From Blasia pusilla (taxonomy: Eukaryota > Marchantiophyta > Marchantiopsida > Blasiales), in contig CM114272.1 of assembly GCA_050084515.1 (NCBI GenBank), positions 4,216,001 through 4,280,000 of the forward strand: DNA of 64,000 nt, written 5' to 3'. The notes under the pieces were generated by a model. The model did no database searches. It saw nothing but the letters and a program-made list of their open reading frames with translations, and was not told the origin of the DNA. Of this stretch, positions 21,141-32,454 are shown one piece after another; position 1 is the first letter of the stretch, and the number at the start of each line of letters is the position of its first letter. Position numbers and translations under genes: made by a program.

Positions 21141-22700
21141 ATAGTGATGGTAGGATAGGATAGGTTCGGATAAGATTTGGAACCTATCCCTACTCGAACC
21201 TAGAATCTGATTTGAAAAAATAAAATAAAAAACCCTCCTCCGCGTACTATTTAATTTATTTCCAAAAATTTTATTTTTAAAAGTAAAAAATTCCATTTAA
21301 TAGAACCTATCCCCGACCCTAACCTTAAAATTTTTCTCAATTTTTAAAAAAAAAATTTCATCGATTCCAATTCCAAAAATTGATGGGTATGAGTGCACAA
21401 CAAAAAAGGCGTGCCCGTTATAAGGAGATTTTACCACAACAAACAAACATGGAAGTTGAACTTATGCCTGAAACATATTCAACCTAAGTTGAAAATGATC
21501 ATTTAGCTTTGTCATAACTTCTAATATTACTGTCTAAATCCTCCAATGTCACACCTTCTAGCATTACTTTCTTTATTTCTTACATTTTTTTGTTATTCTT
21601 GACTTCCTATTCCATTGAATCCTATTGATATACGTGATTTTTGAAAAGTTCTACGCGGTGAAGCCCATAAACGAAAACGTGTCATTCGCGCAGAAAGAAT
21701 GGAAGTTCTCCAAGAAAAAAAGAGGACCTACTATCGTGAGTATAGGAAAAGAAGGAAAGCGCTTCATAGTCAAGCCTCCTTTAGTACTTGACACTCTTTC
21801 AACTACAAATATGGAGATTTTGACTACCATAGTTAAATCATACGGTATCTATCTTACATTTTAGATCCTCTCAAAAATTTTCATTGGTCATTTATAGCCT
21901 ATTGTTTATAATATGTTGATTTTTTCTAGGCTTTCCAATGCAAATTGAGTCTTAGTAGGAGAAAATCATGAAGTTCATAGTGGATCCATAGACAACATTT
22001 ACATGTCGTCAAGACCAATACTTGAGTTACCTCACCGTGCACTCCATAAAGTTATTGAGAATGCTTCTATGATCAACCCAACTACTTATGTACCACCAAG
22101 AGTTGAGTTACCTACTGCTCTCCCTATTCGAGATGAACTATTCGAAGGTGTAGATGAAGTTGTTGAAAATTCTTTGACTCTTCCCCATCTTGGGAATGAA
22201 TGAAGTAATATCAAGAGTAGATCATGTTTCTTCCATTTGTAATTGAGTTCCGTTACCTACAGAAAGTGCCACTATACCAAATGCTTCTACGATTAGATAC
22301 TCTGTAAGGTATTACATCTTACTACCCTATCAACAATAGGCAAATGGAGACAATAGATAGGGTAGTAAGATGTAATACCTTACGGAATCTTGCAAGGAGT
22401 CCAAAATTCCAAGAAAGTTATCTTAGGAAGTTGTGATTACAAAGGGGTTTGAGTAATACTAGCGGTCATCATACATTGGGTTCTATGACAGAATTATGAC
22501 CATCATATTTTGCCTTGCATTAGAAATAAGAAATGGTTAAAGGTACAAAGTTTAGTGAGTCACCATGTGGCATGTGTTATGGCCATGGGAGAATACCTTT
22601 GCCCCTCTTGAAATCTTCTCCTCCTTTTTTGAAATCGTTGATTTTAGGCGTTGGTCTTAGAAGTCTTCATTGCTTTTCACATGCTCGCGCTTACAATTCA
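21141..22700. other. AT-rich stretch between gypsy fragment and Helitron
   Basis: Begins with low-complexity A/T-rich runs (21200-21360) containing repeated AACCTATCCC words. Short plus-strand frames at 21625-21864 and 22003-22203 have no recognised motif but may be decayed N-terminal parts of the Helitron protein that starts further right. Confidence 0.35.
22304..22383. repeat. Perfect 28-bp inverted repeat with 24-nt loop
   Basis: Left arm 22304-22331 starts GTAAGGTATTACATCTTAC; right arm 22356-22383 is its exact reverse complement; loop 22332-22355. Perfect pairing next to decayed coding DNA suggests a young foldback insertion or a small MITE lacking an internal region. Confidence 0.95.
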
Positions 22701-22739
22701 GCGCTTTAACTTGCATCTACTAGTGTGCACGTAAATCAA

Positions 22740-24180
22740 CAAGTTGGTGGCATTGGACACTTTAGGATCCAAGGAGGAATATATCATTCTATTGGACCCT
22801 TACATCGTGATATTGGGGGCCATCCCTAATTTGCTCAATTATATTTTCATAATACTGCAAATGAATTGGAAAATTGTGGAAGAGTTATGTGTAGATCCGT
22901 TGATCTTAACATAGACATCCTCAAAGGGGCTACAAGATGTGTTGCATGATCGCAATCCATATGTGAAGATCTTTTGTCATATGGCATAAGAAGCAAGTGA
23001 TCTTAATATGCGAATCATTTTCAAGGCAAGTAAGAGAGGTCTCGATGCAAAGCGTTAAAATTTACCGACTACTTCCGAGGTTGCAGCTATTTTACTTGGT
23101 GATGGGAGTGAACACGTTGACCATCGTGATATCATTGTAAGACTACATGAAGGAGGATTAAGGCCCATATTTGACACTAATTAAGCATATATTCTATTAC
23201 AATTTGTTCTATTATTTGTTTATAGTGAAGCAGGTTGGCATCCGGGAATACCATTTGGAAGACTCGAAAGGGATTCAAAGACCCAAACAACTAGGTCGTG
23301 CTATTCATGGGAAGGAGGAACATATTGAACCTTCACATGATTGTAACCACGAGGAAAGATTTGATGGTCATAATATCGAGGAAGAAGATGAAAGAGTATT
23401 ACAGCCTTGTAGTTTGCATTTTTCGGCTTCAAACACAGATTGGAGGAGAAGATGACAATCGCTTATTGCAATTTGGTCGACTTACTCAAGAATATATGGT
23501 TGATATTTATGGCACTGTAGAGATGCAAAGATTATTATGGATCCACTTAAATCAAAAGGAGTTGAGAGCTGAATTATACCAAGGTTTGAAAAAGACCATG
23601 CATCGACATGATGTGGATAGTATGAGGTTTGGGAGACGCCTCGTATTACCATCTTCTTTCACTAGAGGGCGATGTCATATGCATCAATTGTATCAGGACG
23701 CAATGGAAATTGTGAGACACTTGGGGAAGCCCGAGTACTTTTTGAACATGACATGCAATCTTAAATGGGAGGAGATTACTTTAGCCTTATTACTTGGTCA
23801 ATCAACTGCCGGTCAACTTGATTTGGTTGTGTGGGTCTTTGAGGAGAAAAAAAAGTTATTTCGACAAGAAAATATTGGGTAGAGTTGTTGGATGCATCCA
23901 TGTGGTGGAATTCCAAAAAAGAGGTTTGCCACATGTGCACATTCTTATTATTTTAGATGATCAGGATAAACCACGTACCATTTCTGATTATCATCGTATC
24001 ATTCCAGCAGAAATTCCAAATCATGCTACTCATCCAAGGTTGTATACTACTGTCGCTAATGGCATGGTTCACGGGCCATATAGACGGTTAAATCCAAATG
24101 CACCATGTATGGATAAAGATACTTAAAAGTATACCAAAGGTTATCCTAAAGCTTTTCCAGCCACCACTACAGAGATGGAA
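22740..24180 (+). pseudogene. Helitron Rep (HUH) domain, decayed
   Basis: Pieces in several frames line up with the N-terminal part of plant Helitron RepHel proteins: GGIYHSIGPLHRDIGG, FAQLYFHNTANELENCGRVM, then SEVAAILLGDG and DIIVRLHEGGLRPIF, then (23298-23882) YMVDIYGTVEMQRLLWI, HMHQLYQDAMEIVRHLGKP, FLNMTCNLKWEEI, and (23794-24126) GRVVGCIHVVEFQKRGLPHVHILIIL. The last contains the His-x-His pair of the HUH nuclease, which nicks DNA for rolling-circle transposition. At least five stops or frameshifts separate the parts, so the gene is dead. Confidence 0.85.
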
Positions 24181-25771
24181 GATGATTACCCAATCTATTG
24201 CGAGTAAGGTTTTTTTAATCTTGGCTTCTCTTTATTATTATTGTAAGCCATATAACGTCCATGAATTTATGGTTTGTTATTTTGTTTTTGTAGATTGGAG
24301 AATGGAAGGGAAATAACTAAGCACAAACACTCATTGGATAATCGTTGGGTGCTGCCCTAAAATCCTATGTTGTACATCCTTTTTGATTGTCACACTAATT
24401 TGGAGATCACAAGTAGTATTTTTTCCGTGAAGTACTTATATAAATATGTATATAAGGGATGCGATACGGTTACATTTAAGGTGTTAAAAAATATACTAAA
24501 ACATCCACCACAATGGAAATCATTGATGAAACAAATCATTGATGAGACAATGTCATATCTAGATGCGAGGTATGATTCTAATGATTGATGATTTTTTTGT
24601 TGAAGTATAATTTTTTTGTGCACTTTACTTTTTCATTCTGCTTAATTCAATAGTTGGCATTATTCTCCTAGATATATATTTTTTTCAGAGGCATGTTGGC
24701 GACTCTTCAAGTTTTGTCAACATGTTGAACTTCCACGTATTGTGCGATTAGCTATTCATCTTCCGGAACAAAAATGGTGTATTTCAATGGTATTGACACC
24801 CCCGGAGATGTGTTACAAGTAAATAAAGAGATAACTTTGACACGATGGTTTGCAACTAATTTATCACACTCAAACGCCAAATAATATCTCCATAAAGATT
24901 TTCCTTCATATTATCGTTGGACAAAAATGAGATGGATTTGTAGGGTTAAAAAAGGAAATGGTTGCGGACATCCCATTGGCCGCTTATATCTTATTCATTG
25001 AGGTGAATACTCAAAAGTTCATTAAATGTTTGTTTGTACATTGGATTTTGCTATTCCACCATCTAACGTGAGTGAATTATTATGGAAAGGGTTGAGCTAA
25101 TTTATTTCACTCATCTATAAGTGAAGAAGAACGTCATTGGTTGAGATTTCTCCTCCATTATATTTGAGGAGCAACTACATATGAATGCTTGAGAACTGTT
25201 CATGAAGTATTATTTCCAGCATTCAAAGAAGCTACTATCCAATTGAGACTTCTAGAGGATGATAGAAAAGTGTTCTCTTGCTTTGAAGAAGTTGCTATGA
25301 TCTTTACTTGTTCTTCACTTCACCGACTATTTGAAATTATTCTAGCTTACAACACACCCGCTCGACTAGCTACATTATGGAGTTAGTTCTTGGATCCATT
25401 AGCAGAAGATCTCTTACATGAAGGACGTGAGGTAATAAATTACTATCCTTAAATCATTCGTTCACTTCTTAATAGAAATATCTTTTCTTGGCCATTTGAT
25501 TTACCAAAGATATTTTTTGAAACTGTTGCATTATAGAAAATAGGAATTCCAAATCTTCCTATTGAAGATGATTTGATGAATACTACATTGTTGGAAGTCC
25601 ATTATTACTTACAAGATCAAGGAAAGAGGCTATCTGACTTTCTTGACATGCCAAAGCTAATTTCCAAAGTGGACGTTCCAATTCGTATTTAGAGGAATAA
25701 GAACTATGCTATGATACTTGTTATTTGAGTAAGTACAACTTGAAGAATCGTGTATAAATGAAGGACAATGT
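24181..25771 (+). pseudogene. Helitron middle region, decayed
   Basis: Between Rep and helicase domains, fragments still read as RepHel protein: YLYKYVYKGCDTVTF (24430-24480), then MTMSYLDARY, GGCFRLFKFCQHVELPRIVRLAIHLPEQ-like words around 24690-24770, LTRWFATN (24838-24860) and RTVHEVLFPAFKEA (25189-25240). Many stops. The order fits the Helitron protein between the nuclease and the Pif1-type helicase. Confidence 0.7.
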
Positions 25772-26551
25772 TTGGTTTGGAATGCTATATATGATGAGCT
25801 TGATAAAATATTCGCAAATGCTCCATCATCTCCAAAAGTTTTTTTCATCAAGAGTCTAAGTGGAACGGGAAAGATTTATTTTTATAATTTTGCTCTTGCA
25901 AGTGTAAGGAGTGCAAGTGGTATCGCTTTGGCAGTAACATCATCTGGAATAGTTGTTCTGTTCTATTATTAGATGGAGGGCGTACTACCCATTCAGGCTT
26001 CAAGATCCCTATCAATCTTCATGAGAGCTCCACTTGCAAGTAGGTGCCATTATGTCCAATTCTATCAATATATTTAATTTCATAACTCCAAATATGAAGT
26101 TTTCTTATTTAATTCCTTATATCGTTTATCAGTCAATAGAGACGAAACACGCTTAATTCGTGATGCAATGCTCATCATATGGGACGAAGCTCCTATGACT
26201 CATCGTCATGCATTTGAGGCTGTGAATAACACTTTACAAAATATTATCGGAACGATTTCTGATGATCTACGACAACTACCATTTTGTGGAAAACTCATGG
26301 TTTTGGGTGGTGACTTTTGTCAAGTTTTTTTTGTTGTTCGTCATAGGGATCGGCCACGAATCGTGCAAGCCAGTATAAAGAGATGGTCTCTTTGGTCTAA
26401 TGAAAAGTTGATGAAGTTGAATACAAACACGTCAGTTGGAAAGTTGGAAGGTCATTTACATATTGAACAACAAACTTTTGCCAATTGGTTATTGGAAGTG
26501 GGAGAGGGTCATGTTCCTTTGCATCCTCATTTGAGAGAAGACTTTATATAA
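25772..26551 (+). pseudogene. Helitron Pif1-type helicase domain, decayed
   Basis: Walker A is seen as FFIKSLSGTGKIYFYN (family form GPGGTGKT; the catalytic T is I here), followed by GIALAVTSSGIV. After a gap and stops comes Walker B in MLIIWDEAPMTHRHAFE, then LPFCGKLMVLGGDFCQVFFVV, where the family has GGDFRQxLPV. The changed Walker A and the broken frames mean no activity. The helicase end and the Helitron 3' hairpin with CTRR terminus were not located; homology fades after 26551. Confidence 0.85.
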
Positions 26552-26900
26552 TTATCATATGCAATTGTCAATAATAGGAATAATACATATTATCTTATTA
26601 ACTTGATTTATTATAATTTTTCTACATGATTTTGATTTCTTGAGAAAAATAACTATTTTTATCTCAAAAAATAGAGATGAAATAAATGGAGATGTCATAT
26701 GAATTTCCTAGATAGGTAATTAATTTTACTTTTCTTTTACTACAATTTTTAATTACTAAAATTTGGATTTTATTATTACTTTTTCTGGCCAATATATGTT
26801 CAATGACTCATATATATTCAATTGAATTTTTAAATATAAGTTTATCTTATATTTTAAATATATCTCTAAATATAAATATTTATGCAACACCGAGTTCTTA
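26552..26900. other. AT-rich spacer after Helitron
   Basis: Strongly A+T-rich, no coding signal, no recognised element end. Confidence 0.5.
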
Positions 26901-26929
26901 TTACACCTATACGACTACTCGGGTAATTC

Positions 26930-27560
26930 AGAAGCTAAACATTTCGAGTCCGATTCTAATACGAGATAGGGAATTTAGCGATGATGATGGAGTGTGGAAA
27001 TCATGCCGGGAACAGTAGAAGCCGAACGGTACGATGCGGGAATCGAATCGACTTGAAATCAAGAAGAAATTATTCATCGTGGGCCCACGGGAGCTATGGG
27101 ACAAAGAGAGTGATGTGAACAACATTATGTGTCTGAATGCAACTTCATGGCGCGACGGCGTCGGAAAGTCAAGACAGGTACTGTAGAAGCCAAATGGTGC
27201 GCACCATTTGATCGATCGTGATGATGAACATAATGTGTCCAAAATCTGACTTCGAGATGACAGAGAAATGAGCTATGATAAGATATCGTCTAAAACAAGG
27301 ACACGAATGATGAACACAATGTGTGCGTCCAGCTTCAGAACGACACGGGTATGGGACAGGGATAATCGAATCCAAACGGTGCGCACCGTTTTATGGATAC
27401 TAATAGTAATGCAGAACAGAAAGTGTCCAAGTCCGACTTCAACACGACAGAGGGGTGACGAGAAGTTATGGGGATTTCCGGACAACGACAGTGATAATGA
27501 ACATGGAATGTGTCCGATTCGGACTTCAGAACGCGATAGGGGGACCATACATGAAAGCCA
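26930..27560. repeat. Diverged tandem repeat of about 90-120 bp with internal palindromes
   Basis: The phrase GA(T/A)GAACA...ATGTGTCC...GACTTC...ACGACA recurs at about 27111, 27223, 27308, 27413 and 27495 with spacing of roughly 85-115 bp. Two units hold palindromes at matching places: CAAATGGTGC/GCACCATTTG (27191-27210, 20 bp) and AAACGGTGC/GCACCGTTT (27374-27391, 18 bp). Open frames across the region on both strands are a by-product of the repeat. Function unknown. Confidence 0.6.
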
Positions 27561-27963
27561 GGATAGGTATGCACCCTTTCCGGAATGCAATGCGTTAATG
27601 CCCATGACACAAAAACTTTCCTGTCGCCAGGTTTACGGAACCTCTGGCGTCGCACAGGTAACGATATTCAGGGGTACAGGAGCCATACACATGTCTAAGG
27701 AACCATACGAAAGGTGACGGAAATTACAACGCAAAACTGAAAACCAGAGATTCGATGGAGTGGATTATTTACAGATGCTAAAGTTGGAGCGAAGTTTAAA
27801 AATTGAAAGCTGTTCGGTGATGCTCTCGGGCTAACGAAAGCAACAATAATTCAACATTGTAATCAGATGATCCAGTTGTGCAGACTTTTCGCATAGCGCA
27901 GAAAACTTTCCGCTGCAATCTAACGATACATAAGCCGAGGAAGGCCGGGTCTCGTGCACTGTT

Positions 27964-28170
27964 CTAACTCCATCTTAACCTCGACCATTTTGTAACTGTC
28001 CCTGAAAAAACTACATCAAGCAGATACTGCAGCATATCTTGGCTTTTGCCATCAAGACCTAGGGGCCGTAGGGCAAGCACATACAATTGCTCAGAAGCTT
28101 TCCCATCAGGAAAAAGTTGTGGATCCATGTTCCTTGTGAAGCGCTCGAATTTCAGTACCGTAGACAGACG
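27964..28170 (-). other. Unidentified minus-strand exon-like frame
   Basis: A 68-codon frame on the minus strand reads KFERFTRNMDPQLFPDGK, then EQLYVLALRPLGLDGKSQD and MLQYLLDVVFSGTV before a stop. Its composition looks like real protein and an acceptor-like TGTGCAG lies just upstream of it. I cannot name it. Plus-strand frames 28173-28370 and 28444-28680 have no recognised motif. No further gene is seen up to 29600. Confidence 0.25.
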
Positions 28171-29639
28171 TCATGAATTACTGCACATTATATAGTTTGA
28201 ACGCCAAAGCTAGACTTGCCGACCCCGTCATCCACGTGTGCCTTCCCCAGTTCGTGCACAAGCGTGGCCCCCGCTTGTCTCATAGTGGAATCATAGATTT
28301 TTCCAGTCGTGTCTTTGCCCTCCTCTTAAAGGTTTTTCCTTTTAATTATGCACTCGGAGATAGGGTATAAGGAAAGAATTTTCTGAAGTCGGGCCAACTC
28401 ATGCCATTCACTCGAAGATTGCCTATCTTATCTTCATGACTCCGTGTGCGCTCCAGGATCAGGAATCTTCCTCAGTCTTCTGGGCTCCAAGTTTGGATTC
28501 CTTCCGATAGATTCTGTTTGGTATGAGTACCTGCCATCAAGACTCATGCCAAAATATTCTAGAGGTCTAGAGGCCTCCTTGGGCGAATGGTTTGAATTTG
28601 TCTATCCAGAACAATTCTCGAAATGCGTGCCCGCGCATTTCCAGTGCGCACACAGTGGCGAAATCGTTCCTCCCAAATGAATAACTTTATGCTTTATGTC
28701 CTTGCTACTACTATTTTATCGCTATATCACCGGATCGATCCAGGTGTATCATCCTTACCCCAATAATTCCCTTTCAGCAATTATAGTAGGGCTTCTGGAG
28801 ATCTCTTGTACCTTCATAGATCACACTCGTAAGGTTTGCCACAAACATTTTGAAAGAAGTTAGGAACCAACGTGCTCGCACTTATTTCGATTGTCCTTCA
28901 CATATTCTCCAATTGAGATAAATCGTCGGGTGAGTGAGTGACAGTTCATATCTGTCTAGCTGATTATTTTGAAATAGTCAACCACCACTCAAATTAGTGG
29001 ACATATTTATTCGCTGACACCCTAAAATTTCCGTCCAACCTTTTCTCACCCTTCTGCGATCGAGATTGATGTTTTCACTCCGCAACGTAATTGTCATCCT
29101 TCGGAAATTTTCCGCACTTCACAATTGCGTGCGAAAGAAACGATTGCCGTAAAAACGATACTGGGCGAGTTTAGGTCTTTAATTAGAGTTTTGACTGACC
29201 ATACCCTACCAATCTTTGAGTCAGACTCCACGATCACCTAATGACTGAGACAGCGCGATTCACCTTCATTTTCTGACATCGCTAAACTAATTCCGTTAAT
29301 CCATATTGTTCATGCCAGGTTGCTATGGTTTTCAAATCAATTCCTCCAATTACTTAAGCTACATACATCCGATTTGACTCGTGAACATAAAATATTTGCG
29401 ATGGGTAGCTTTTCTTCCGAGGTATCAAACGAAAACCGAATGTCCTTGAAACAGATCATGGTTCTTATTATTCGGAGATTCTATATTCAAAGCGAGACGG
29501 AAGAAAATGGGTAAATGTCTAAACCTTCTAAATTCAAGAGTTTTATTTATCACCCCCAGTATAGTTTCTACAACTAATGTGAGCATCCATTCGGAATATA
29601 CAGGAACAAATATACAGAGTCGATGAAAATCTTGATCGG
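28171..29639. other. Unassigned stretch
   Basis: No gene, repeat or element recognised; composition is mixed and all open frames are short. Confidence 0.4.
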
Positions 29640-30459
29640 CTATCTCTTCGAGTTGTCGTTCTCATCAGCTTCACCGGAGAGTTCCTCCAGCGACTTGCCT
29701 TTTGTTTCGGGGATGAGGAGAGTGAAAAAGATGCCGAACGCGTTGGTGATGGTGAGGATTAGCAACGACTTTCTTATTCCAATTCCTGTCGGGTAGCCAT
29801 GATCTTGTTCCCCCTCATGCGGACTCTGGCTGGCCCAGAGAAATCCGAAAGTTCCGATAATTGCACCAAGTTTTCCCCAAGCTGCAGAAATTCCGTGACA
29901 TGTAGACCTGAATCGCGCGGGAAAGAACTCCGCGGGAACAATGAAAGTGGTGCTGTTGGGCCCGAAGTTGGAGAAGAAGAAGGTGAGCGCATACAAGGCA
30001 ATGAATGCGAGGTGATTTGCACGGCAGAACTCGTCACGGATCTCCCCGCAGCTTGTAGTAGTCAATTGTCAAGATCAACATGAACAATGTCATGAAAGAG
30101 AATCCCATGAGTTGAATCACCCACCTCCCAATCGTGTCAATCGTAGCCACTGTAACCCACTAGCCCGGGACGGTGGAGACTAGAGCGATCAGCGCTTGAG
30201 CCCGACTAATCTTGAACATCTCTTCCATGCCGCTCATCGTCTTGGCTGCTGGGATCCATCCCACCGATGTGAAGATGTCGTTCTGGAACAAGTTCTGGCT
30301 GTAAAAGGCCACGTCAAGCAGGAACCAGCTCATCGAGGTTCCGATGAGATGGACGACATGGCGCCTAAAACACTCGGGGCTAAGAAATCCATACTCCACG
30401 AAATTTGACGCCCTATCCCCAGTTTCTATACTCACGTCATTGGCCTCATCAGCCTTCAT
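29640..30459 (-). pseudogene. PHT1-type phosphate transporter, C-terminal half, broken
   Basis: PHT1 proteins are plasma-membrane H+/phosphate symporters of the major facilitator superfamily with 12 membrane helices. The fragment starts in the large cytoplasmic loop ([31 protein letters not shown]), continues with [33 protein letters not shown], a stop where the family has tyrosine (PGYW), VTVATIDTIGRW, LMGFSFMTLFMLIL, then after a frameshift near 30040 [46 protein letters not shown] and [14 protein letters not shown] to the stop at 29640. The N-terminal half is absent: at about 30470 it abuts a piece of ParB-MT copy 5. It is a broken gene fragment, maybe captured or stranded by rearrangement. 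Confidence 0.92.
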
Positions 30460-30479
30460 CGATCTCTATGAGGGAGGAT

Positions 30480-32440
30480 ATGATTCTTAAACATCATCCA
30501 AAAGCTTAGGTTTTTCGTCGGCTAATCACAAATGTCATCAAGCCACAATTCAAAATCTTATGCAGGCCTTTGGGTTTGCTTGCTGATGGCTCAATCTTGA
30601 TGATCGTGGGTCCGTAAACGCCTCCTAGAAGGGCCAGTCCCGTAGCAAATGGGAGATCACTAGATCTAATACCCCAGGAGGGTGGTGTGTCGTCCACTTT
30701 TGCCCCTCAAGACTGATTTTCGTCAGTCGGATTTGCTCGACCCTAAACTTGGATATGCTCGACAATGCAAACTTCTGCACGTTGTCCAAAGACACTCTCT
30801 CACCGATTTGACCTGACGGGTCTTTTCCTCTTCCGCTAGTGCTTATTATTGCCGTTGCACCTTGCTTGTACTGTACAAAGTACAGTACAAGCAAGGTGCA
30901 GCGTTACATTGAATACCGTAGCCTGAATGAATTTAGCCCTTTACGACACTTAGACGTTCTCCCTTTGCTCATGTTCCAATGTGGCACTCTTCTTGGCGGC
31001 CTGGATCTTGGACCAGCAGAGAATCATGATGGGTGCATCTTGGGAGATGAAGGTATTTGCCCAAGTCTTCTTCTTTATTTGAGCTCCGAGCATCTCATCG
31101 ATCAGATCGTCATCGAGGAATCTCTTGTACTCTGCCGGGTGTGTCGTAACCACCTTCTTAACCTTGTCGCAATCTTGGATCTAGTGGTGGGTGACATTCC
31201 CCTCGGATACAGTCTTGCAAATCCAAACACAAGGTTAGAAAAGTGCAACCCGTCGGTTACCGTCTGGTTGCACTAGAGAGTCATGAACAGAGTGAGTGCA
31301 ACCCATCGGACTCCTATGCGTTGCAGCACTCTCGAGAGATGCCCAATGTGTTGGAGTCCGATGGGTTGCAAAAATCACTTTGCTTTCAATCTCTTGGACA
31401 AAGAATGTATTTTGTGCAAACGGTCCGACTCCGATAGATTGCACCATTGTCCGTAGATCGCAAGGATGTGCATCCTGTTGGGGTCCGACAAGTAACACAT
31501 TGATGTCTTCGACATGAAGTGATTCAACATGTCGGAGTCCGACGGGTTGCTGAGTGACTCCTATTCCTTGGTTAAAACCAGTCGGACTCTAACAGGTTTT
31601 AAGATGACTTCAATTCCGAGTCAGGTTTCTGGATGACAAGTGCCGATAGCAACCCATCAGAGTCCGAGGGGTTGCACACTGGCCCTATTAAGTAGAAATG
31701 GGAGGCCTAAAAGCAACCCGTCATACTCCGACAACTTGCCCTTTGGGGAAGATGCACCCCTTCGGAGTCCGACGGGTTGCTTTCGGCCAAAAATTCCCAA
31801 AAATTAGGTACAGTCCAACAACTTGTCAGCACGGAAAGGTTGCTTTAAGGCCTCGGATGGTTTCTTTCCCTCTCATTGTGCAACCCGTTGGAGTCCGATG
31901 GATTGCAAAACTAATTTATCATGCAATCAATTCTCAACCCGTCGGAGTCCGACAAGTTGCAATATCCCGGATTAATCTAGAAAACTTGGCTACCAAGAAA
32001 CCCGTCAGACTCCAACGGGTCGCTAGACTCTATTGGAGATGTCAAAGAGGATGGGGGCTAGAGACGCCAATAATTCATGCCAATCTTCTATCTTCCCAAT
32101 TTTGCAACCAGTCGGACTCCGACGGGTTAAAGCAATCAAACATATGGATCAAGAAACTTACGTATTCATTGCATGCATTGCCATCTCTACTACTACCATG
32201 TGATGCGGAAATGGATGGAGCACGACTGCCCTCACGTAGAAATGCACCTCCAAGGAATATGGGCACTCCTCTGCAAATTGCATCCACGCCATGTATGTGT
32301 GGTTCCCATCCCAGATGAAGAAGTAGAGGTTTTGCTTCTAGCAATATTGGGTTCCTTCAATAGCTCTTATGAACTCCTAGTCTCTGATCCTCCAAAATGT
32401 GTCCAAGGCCTCCAAGTCTTCTTCCATCACTAGAGCCTGT
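30480..32440 (-). pseudogene. ParB-MT copy 5, partial, minus strand
   Basis: Begins abruptly inside exon 2 at about 32440 (ALVMEEDLEALDTFWRIRD), passes the ParB-like box in a decayed form to MAMHAMN at about 32177, then an intron full of palindromes (31240-32130), then exon 3 from about 31215: TTHPAEYKRFLDDDLIDEML, KKKTWANTFISQDAP, ILCWSKIQAAKKSATLEHEQR, and further decayed sequence to about 30500, where it joins the PHT1 fragment. A 22-bp inverted repeat (about 30867-30910, TTGCTTGTACTGTAC) sits in exon 3. The 5' end meets copy 3 head-to-head at about 32445. Confidence 0.8.
31240..32130. repeat. Palindrome cluster in intron 2 of copy 5
   Basis: About twelve degenerate palindromes at uneven spacing, for example near 31246, 31296, 31347, 31528, 31650, 31718, 31759, 31880, 31938, 32000 and 32105. 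More decayed than in copies 1 and 2: many have single-arm changes such as CAACCCATCGGA against TCCGATGGGTTG, of which this last one is again changed on both sides. Confidence 0.85.
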
Positions 32441-32454
32441 TGGCGGGCCAAGAC

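Noticed and set aside
27268-27717. 149-codon plus-strand frame
   Set aside because: Lies in a diverged tandem repeat, with equally long frames on the other strand; better explained by the repeat.
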